Origin: WHTF01 sp964482425
GTDB taxonomy: Bacteria; Desulfobacterota; Binatia; UBA9968
DNA length: 9,273 nt
Direction: 5' to 3'
Assembly (NCBI GenBank): GCA_964482425.1
Contig: CAYZXN010000269.1
Location: 1-9,273, forward strand
In this document: positions 6,349 through 9,273 of the stretch, in pieces
Layout: every line of letters starts with the position of its first letter
Position numbering within the stretch: the stretch's first letter is position 1
Notes under the pieces: generated by a model
Seen by the model: only the letters and a program-made list of their open reading frames with translations
The model's database searches: none
What the model was told of the DNA's origin: nothing
Translations under genes and position numbers: made by a program

Positions 6349-9273
6349 ATGCGCCTAAAACGCCTTGAAATGGTTGGCTTTAAGTCATTTGCCGAAAAGA
6401 CGGTCGTGGCTTTCAATCCAGGCATCACGGCTATCGTCGGCCCGAACGGCTGTGGCAAATCTAACATCGTTGATGCGTTGCGCTGGGCCATGGGAGAACA
6501 AAGCGCCCGTCATTTGCGCGGCCATCTGATGGAAGATGTCGTCTTCGCCGGCAGCGACAGCCTGCCGGCTACCGGAATGGCCGAAGTGTCGTTGACTTTC
6601 GACAATGAGGATGGCCGCGGTCCGGTAGAGTACAACAGCTTTAGCGAAATCATGGTGACTCGCCGGCTTTTTCGGTCGGGCGAGTCCGAATACGCCATCA
6701 ACAAGACGTCTTGCCGGTTAAAGGACGTTATAGAGTTCTTTTTAGGCACCGGGGTCGGCAGCAAGGCCTACTCGATAGTAGAGCAGGGGCGCGTCGATGA
6801 GCTGGTTAATTCCAAACCCGAGGAACGCCGGGTGCTGATCGAGGAGGCCGCCGGTACGAGCAAATATAAAAGCCGCAAGCTGGTGGCGGAACGCAAACTG
6901 GAGCGAACGCAGCAAAATCTCCTGCGAGTTACCGATATCGTCCGCGAAATCGAGCGCCAGATTCGCACCATGGAGCTGCAGGCCAAGAAAGCCGAGCGAT
7001 ACCGGGCGCTGAAGGCGGAGCTCAGGGAAAAGGATTTGCTCTGGGCAGCCATGCAACGACGCGCTCTGAACGAGGAGATCACAGCTCTGACCGGGCGCTT
7101 TGCCGAAGCCGACAATCGTCATACACAGTATCTGAGCTCTTTGCACGCCAAAGAGTCCGAGACGGAAACCGTGCGATTTGCTCTCCTGGAACTTGAAAAG
7201 GAAATCAACTGCCAACAAGAGGCCGTCTATCACGCGAAAATGCAGCTCAATGCGGAAGAGCAGCGCATAGACTTTTACAAAAGGGATCTGACCCAGCTCA
7301 GCCAGAAAGAAAGCGATGCACGAGCGGCGTTATTGCAGCTCGACAATAAACTCGACCTTCTCGCTCAGGAAATCGCCGAGCTCCATAAAGCCAAAGAAAG
7401 TTTCATCCAGTTGTCGCTCTTCGAGGAAACTTTTCTCCGCGAAAACGAGAGCGAATTAGCACGATTGCAGGCGGAAATAGAGTCGTTGCAGCTTGATCTG
7501 GACACCGAGAAGGCGGCGCTTATAGAGGTAGCCAATCACCTCACCTATCTAAAGAACGATCTGGCGGCGAAAGAGCGGCGGCGTGAAGAAACCCAGCGCG
7601 ATTTAGCTCGCAATCAGGAAGAGCATGCGGCCGTCAACAGCGCCCTGCGGCTTTGCGAGCGCAAACGCGATGAAGCCCAGCAAAATTTCCAACGGGCGCT
7701 GGAACACGCCAAAGAACGGAATCTCGAGGCAGCCCAGATTGGTGCTGTGATTCAGACTTTTAACCAAGCCGAAGAAGCGCAGGAGAAGAGGATCGAGCTT
7801 CTCAAGGAGCAGCTGCAAGAAAGCCGCTCGCGTCTGGCTTCTCTAGAGGATCTGCAAAGGAATTACGAAGGCTACCAGGAAGGCGTTCGGGCCATAATGT
7901 TAAAGCGCCAAACGGACGCCGCTGCCGACGGCGTTCATGGATTGGTAACCGAAGTCATCGAAGCTCCGGTACTCTATGAGAAGGCGCTCACCGCGGTATT
8001 GGGCGACCGCCTCCAGTATATGATTGTCAAAGGACACGATGAGGGTGTCGAGGCCATCGAATACCTGAAGCAAAAAGCCTCCGGACGCGCCAGCTTCATT
8101 CCCGTCCAAATGGCGCGCAAGAGTGATCGAGCCCTGCCCCTGGGTGAGTCCGAGGTGGTGGCGCCGCTGCTGGATCTGATTTCGGTCAAAGAGGGTTATT
8201 GGGATGTCGCCGAGTACCTCCTTTCGGATGTCGTAGTCGTTCCCGATCTGAAATCCGGATTGGCTTTATGGAATCGCAACGGCTACTACAGCACCCTGGT
8301 GACGCCCGACGGCGAAGTCATAGATCCCATGGGCGTGGTTACCGGCGGCAGCGAGAAATCCCTCGAAGGCAGTTTTCTCAGCCAACGGCGACGCATGAAA
8401 GAGCTGCGCGCTCTTATTGGAGAGCTCGACGCTCGAATGGAGGTTGAAGAGCGGGAGATCCTGAAGATCAAAAATAATCTGGAAGAAGCCGAAGCTAAGA
8501 AATCGCTGCTAGGAAGTGAAATCCATCGTCTGGAGCTAGAACGGGTTCGCAATGAGCACGAGCACCGCTCAGCGCAACAGGAGTTCGAACGGCTTCAGCA
8601 AACCATCGGCGTGCTGATCCAGGAGCAAAGCGACCTTGCCGCAGCCTTGCAAACGCTTTTGGATGAAATCGGTCAATGCCACGCCAGTCAAGAGGCGCGC
8701 GCGCAGGAGAAGTTGCAAAGGGAGCAAAAACTCGCCGATGTTCAAACCAACTTCCTACACCGCCGCAAGTTGCTGGAATCCATCGAGGCGGCAGTCACAC
8801 AGTCACGTGTCCGCAATGCCGCTTTGGGAGAGAAACGGGAAAATACTCATCAGAACATCGAAAACCGTATCCAGCTTCAGAAGGAAACGAGCCAGCAAAT
8901 CAACAGCATTCATGCGCAGATCGCCGATAACCAGCGGCGAAGAAGCGAACTAGAGAACGCGCTCCTGCTGGCCGAAGAGAGCCTGAGAGCAGCGCAAACG
9001 AGAGTCCATGAACTGGAGGAGAAACTCCAGCAGGAGCGCCAACGTTTTCGCGAGGTCTCGCGCCAGCTCGGCGAGGTCGAAGAAGCGATCAAGGAGCTGC
9101 GGCCACTGGTCGAAGGCTGCCAGCAGGAAGAAACCCGTCTTCAACTCACATTGACCGAGAAACGGCTGAATCTGCAGCACCTTACCGATGGAATTCGCGA
9201 AAAATACGACGCCGATCTCGCCGTCCTCGAACTACCCAAGGAGGTCCCTGCTGCGCCGGATCTTTCACTGGAC
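6349..9273 (+). CDS. smc: Chromosome segregation protein Smc (3' end beyond the window)
   Basis: The frame is open for all 975 codons to the window edge with no stop or frameshift. Smc dimerises through its hinge, binds ATP with its joined ends and, with ScpA/ScpB, compacts and separates chromosomes. Seen in order: MRLKRLEMVGFKSFAEKT start, Walker A GPNGCGKSN (31-39), an RWAMGEQSA element (45-53), Q-loop EQGRVDELV (Q146), a coiled coil from about 165 to 505 rich in Glu, Lys, Gln and Leu, the hinge at about 505-670 (GVHGLVTEVI, the ALTAVLGDRLQ region, ending VVTGGS), then the return coil to about residue 960. The signature motif, Walker B and C-terminal head are not in the window; bacterial Smc is usually near 1,180 residues, so roughly 200 are missing. 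An in-frame stop at 6340-6342 fixes ATG 6349 as the first possible ATG. No clear Shine-Dalgarno is visible. Confidence 0.97.
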   Translation, partial: MRLKRLEMVGFKSFAEKTVVAFNPGITAIVGPNGCGKSNIVDALRWAMGEQSARHLRGHLMEDVVFAGSDSLPATGMAEVSLTFDNEDGRGPVEYNSFSEIMVTRRLFRSGESEYAINKTSCRLKDVIEFFLGTGVGSKAYSIVEQGRVDELVNSKPEERRVLIEEAAGTSKYKSRKLVAERKLERTQQNLLRVTDIVREIERQIRTMELQAKKAERYRALKAELREKDLLWAAMQRRALNEEITALTGRFAEADNRHTQYLSSLHAKESETETVRFALLELEKEINCQQEAVYHAKMQLNAEEQRIDFYKRDLTQLSQKESDARAALLQLDNKLDLLAQEIAELHKAKESFIQLSLFEETFLRENESELARLQAEIESLQLDLDTEKAALIEVANHLTYLKNDLAAKERRREETQRDLARNQEEHAAVNSALRLCERKRDEAQQNFQRALEHAKERNLEAAQIGAVIQTFNQAEEAQEKRIELLKEQLQESRSRLASLEDLQRNYEGYQEGVRAIMLKRQTDAAADGVHGLVTEVIEAPVLYEKALTAVLGDRLQYMIVKGHDEGVEAIEYLKQKASGRASFIPVQMARKSDRALPLGESEVVAPLLDLISVKEGYWDVAEYLLSDVVVVPDLKSGLALWNRNGYYSTLVTPDGEVIDPMGVVTGGSEKSLEGSFLSQRRRMKELRALIGELDARMEVEEREILKIKNNLEEAEAKKSLLGSEIHRLELERVRNEHEHRSAQQEFERLQQTIGVLIQEQSDLAAALQTLLDEIGQCHASQEARAQEKLQREQKLADVQTNFLHRRKLLESIEAAVTQSRVRNAALGEKRENTHQNIENRIQLQKETSQQINSIHAQIADNQRRRSELENALLLAEESLRAAQTRVHELEEKLQQERQRFREVSRQLGEVEEAIKELRPLVEGCQQEETRLQLTLTEKRLNLQHLTDGIREKYDADLAVLELPKEVPAAPDLSLD

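Noticed and set aside
6742..7233. Minus-strand open frame of 163 codons within smc
   Set aside because: It is opposite the conserved Smc Q-loop and first coil and has no recognisable domain or ribosome site.
1..9273. Defence, toxin-antitoxin, CRISPR, prophage or other new multi-gene system
   Set aside because: No direct repeat arrays, integrase, transposase or linked cassette is seen. The HNH gene stands alone with its own promoter, and the other genes are recognised housekeeping or transport families.

Overview
This window looks like ordinary chromosomal DNA from a moderately GC-rich Gram-negative bacterium. I favour an uncultured deltaproteobacteria-like or related lineage because of a Sec-exported periplasmic binding protein, an RNase E/G-family enzyme and a bacterial-type Smc. 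That placement is inference and no taxonomic marker gene is present. I see no tRNA, rRNA, CRISPR array, insertion sequence, prophage or integrase, and no clear sign of a new multi-gene system.

Left part (1-3031): the first bases may hold the start of a divergent minus-strand gene (ATG at 14, good Shine-Dalgarno). To its right is a transporter pair on the plus strand: a secreted solute-binding protein (113-1222), then a double-length permease with two EAA loops (1292-3031), of the iron(III)/thiamine/polyamine ABC import type. No ATPase is visible, so it must be encoded outside the window or shared with another transporter. The ligand cannot be assigned.

Middle part (3032-5311): a hairpin follows the permease, then comes an FMN nitroreductase-family gene (3148-3843, GTG start) that converges on and overlaps by 47 bp the 3' end of a full-length ribonuclease G/E gene on the minus strand (3797-5311). 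All RNase E/G catalytic, zinc-link and 5'-sensor residues can be found.

Right part (5312-9273): a 255-bp divergent intergenic region carries hairpin-forming repeats and a near-consensus promoter (TTGACA, 17 bp, TATTTT) for a small HNH-domain protein (5567-6199). A second sigma-70-like promoter (TTGACA, 18 bp, TATAGT) leads into smc (6349 to the window edge), read through head, Q-loop, first coiled coil, hinge and most of the return coil. The C-terminal head lies beyond the window.

Functionally there are three unrelated blocks: solute import, a flavin oxidoreductase, and RNA/DNA maintenance (RNase G, an HNH protein of unknown role, Smc). The items most worth a second look are the HNH protein between rng and smc, the structured rng leader, the convergent gene overlap, and the transporter pair of unknown ligand without an ATPase.
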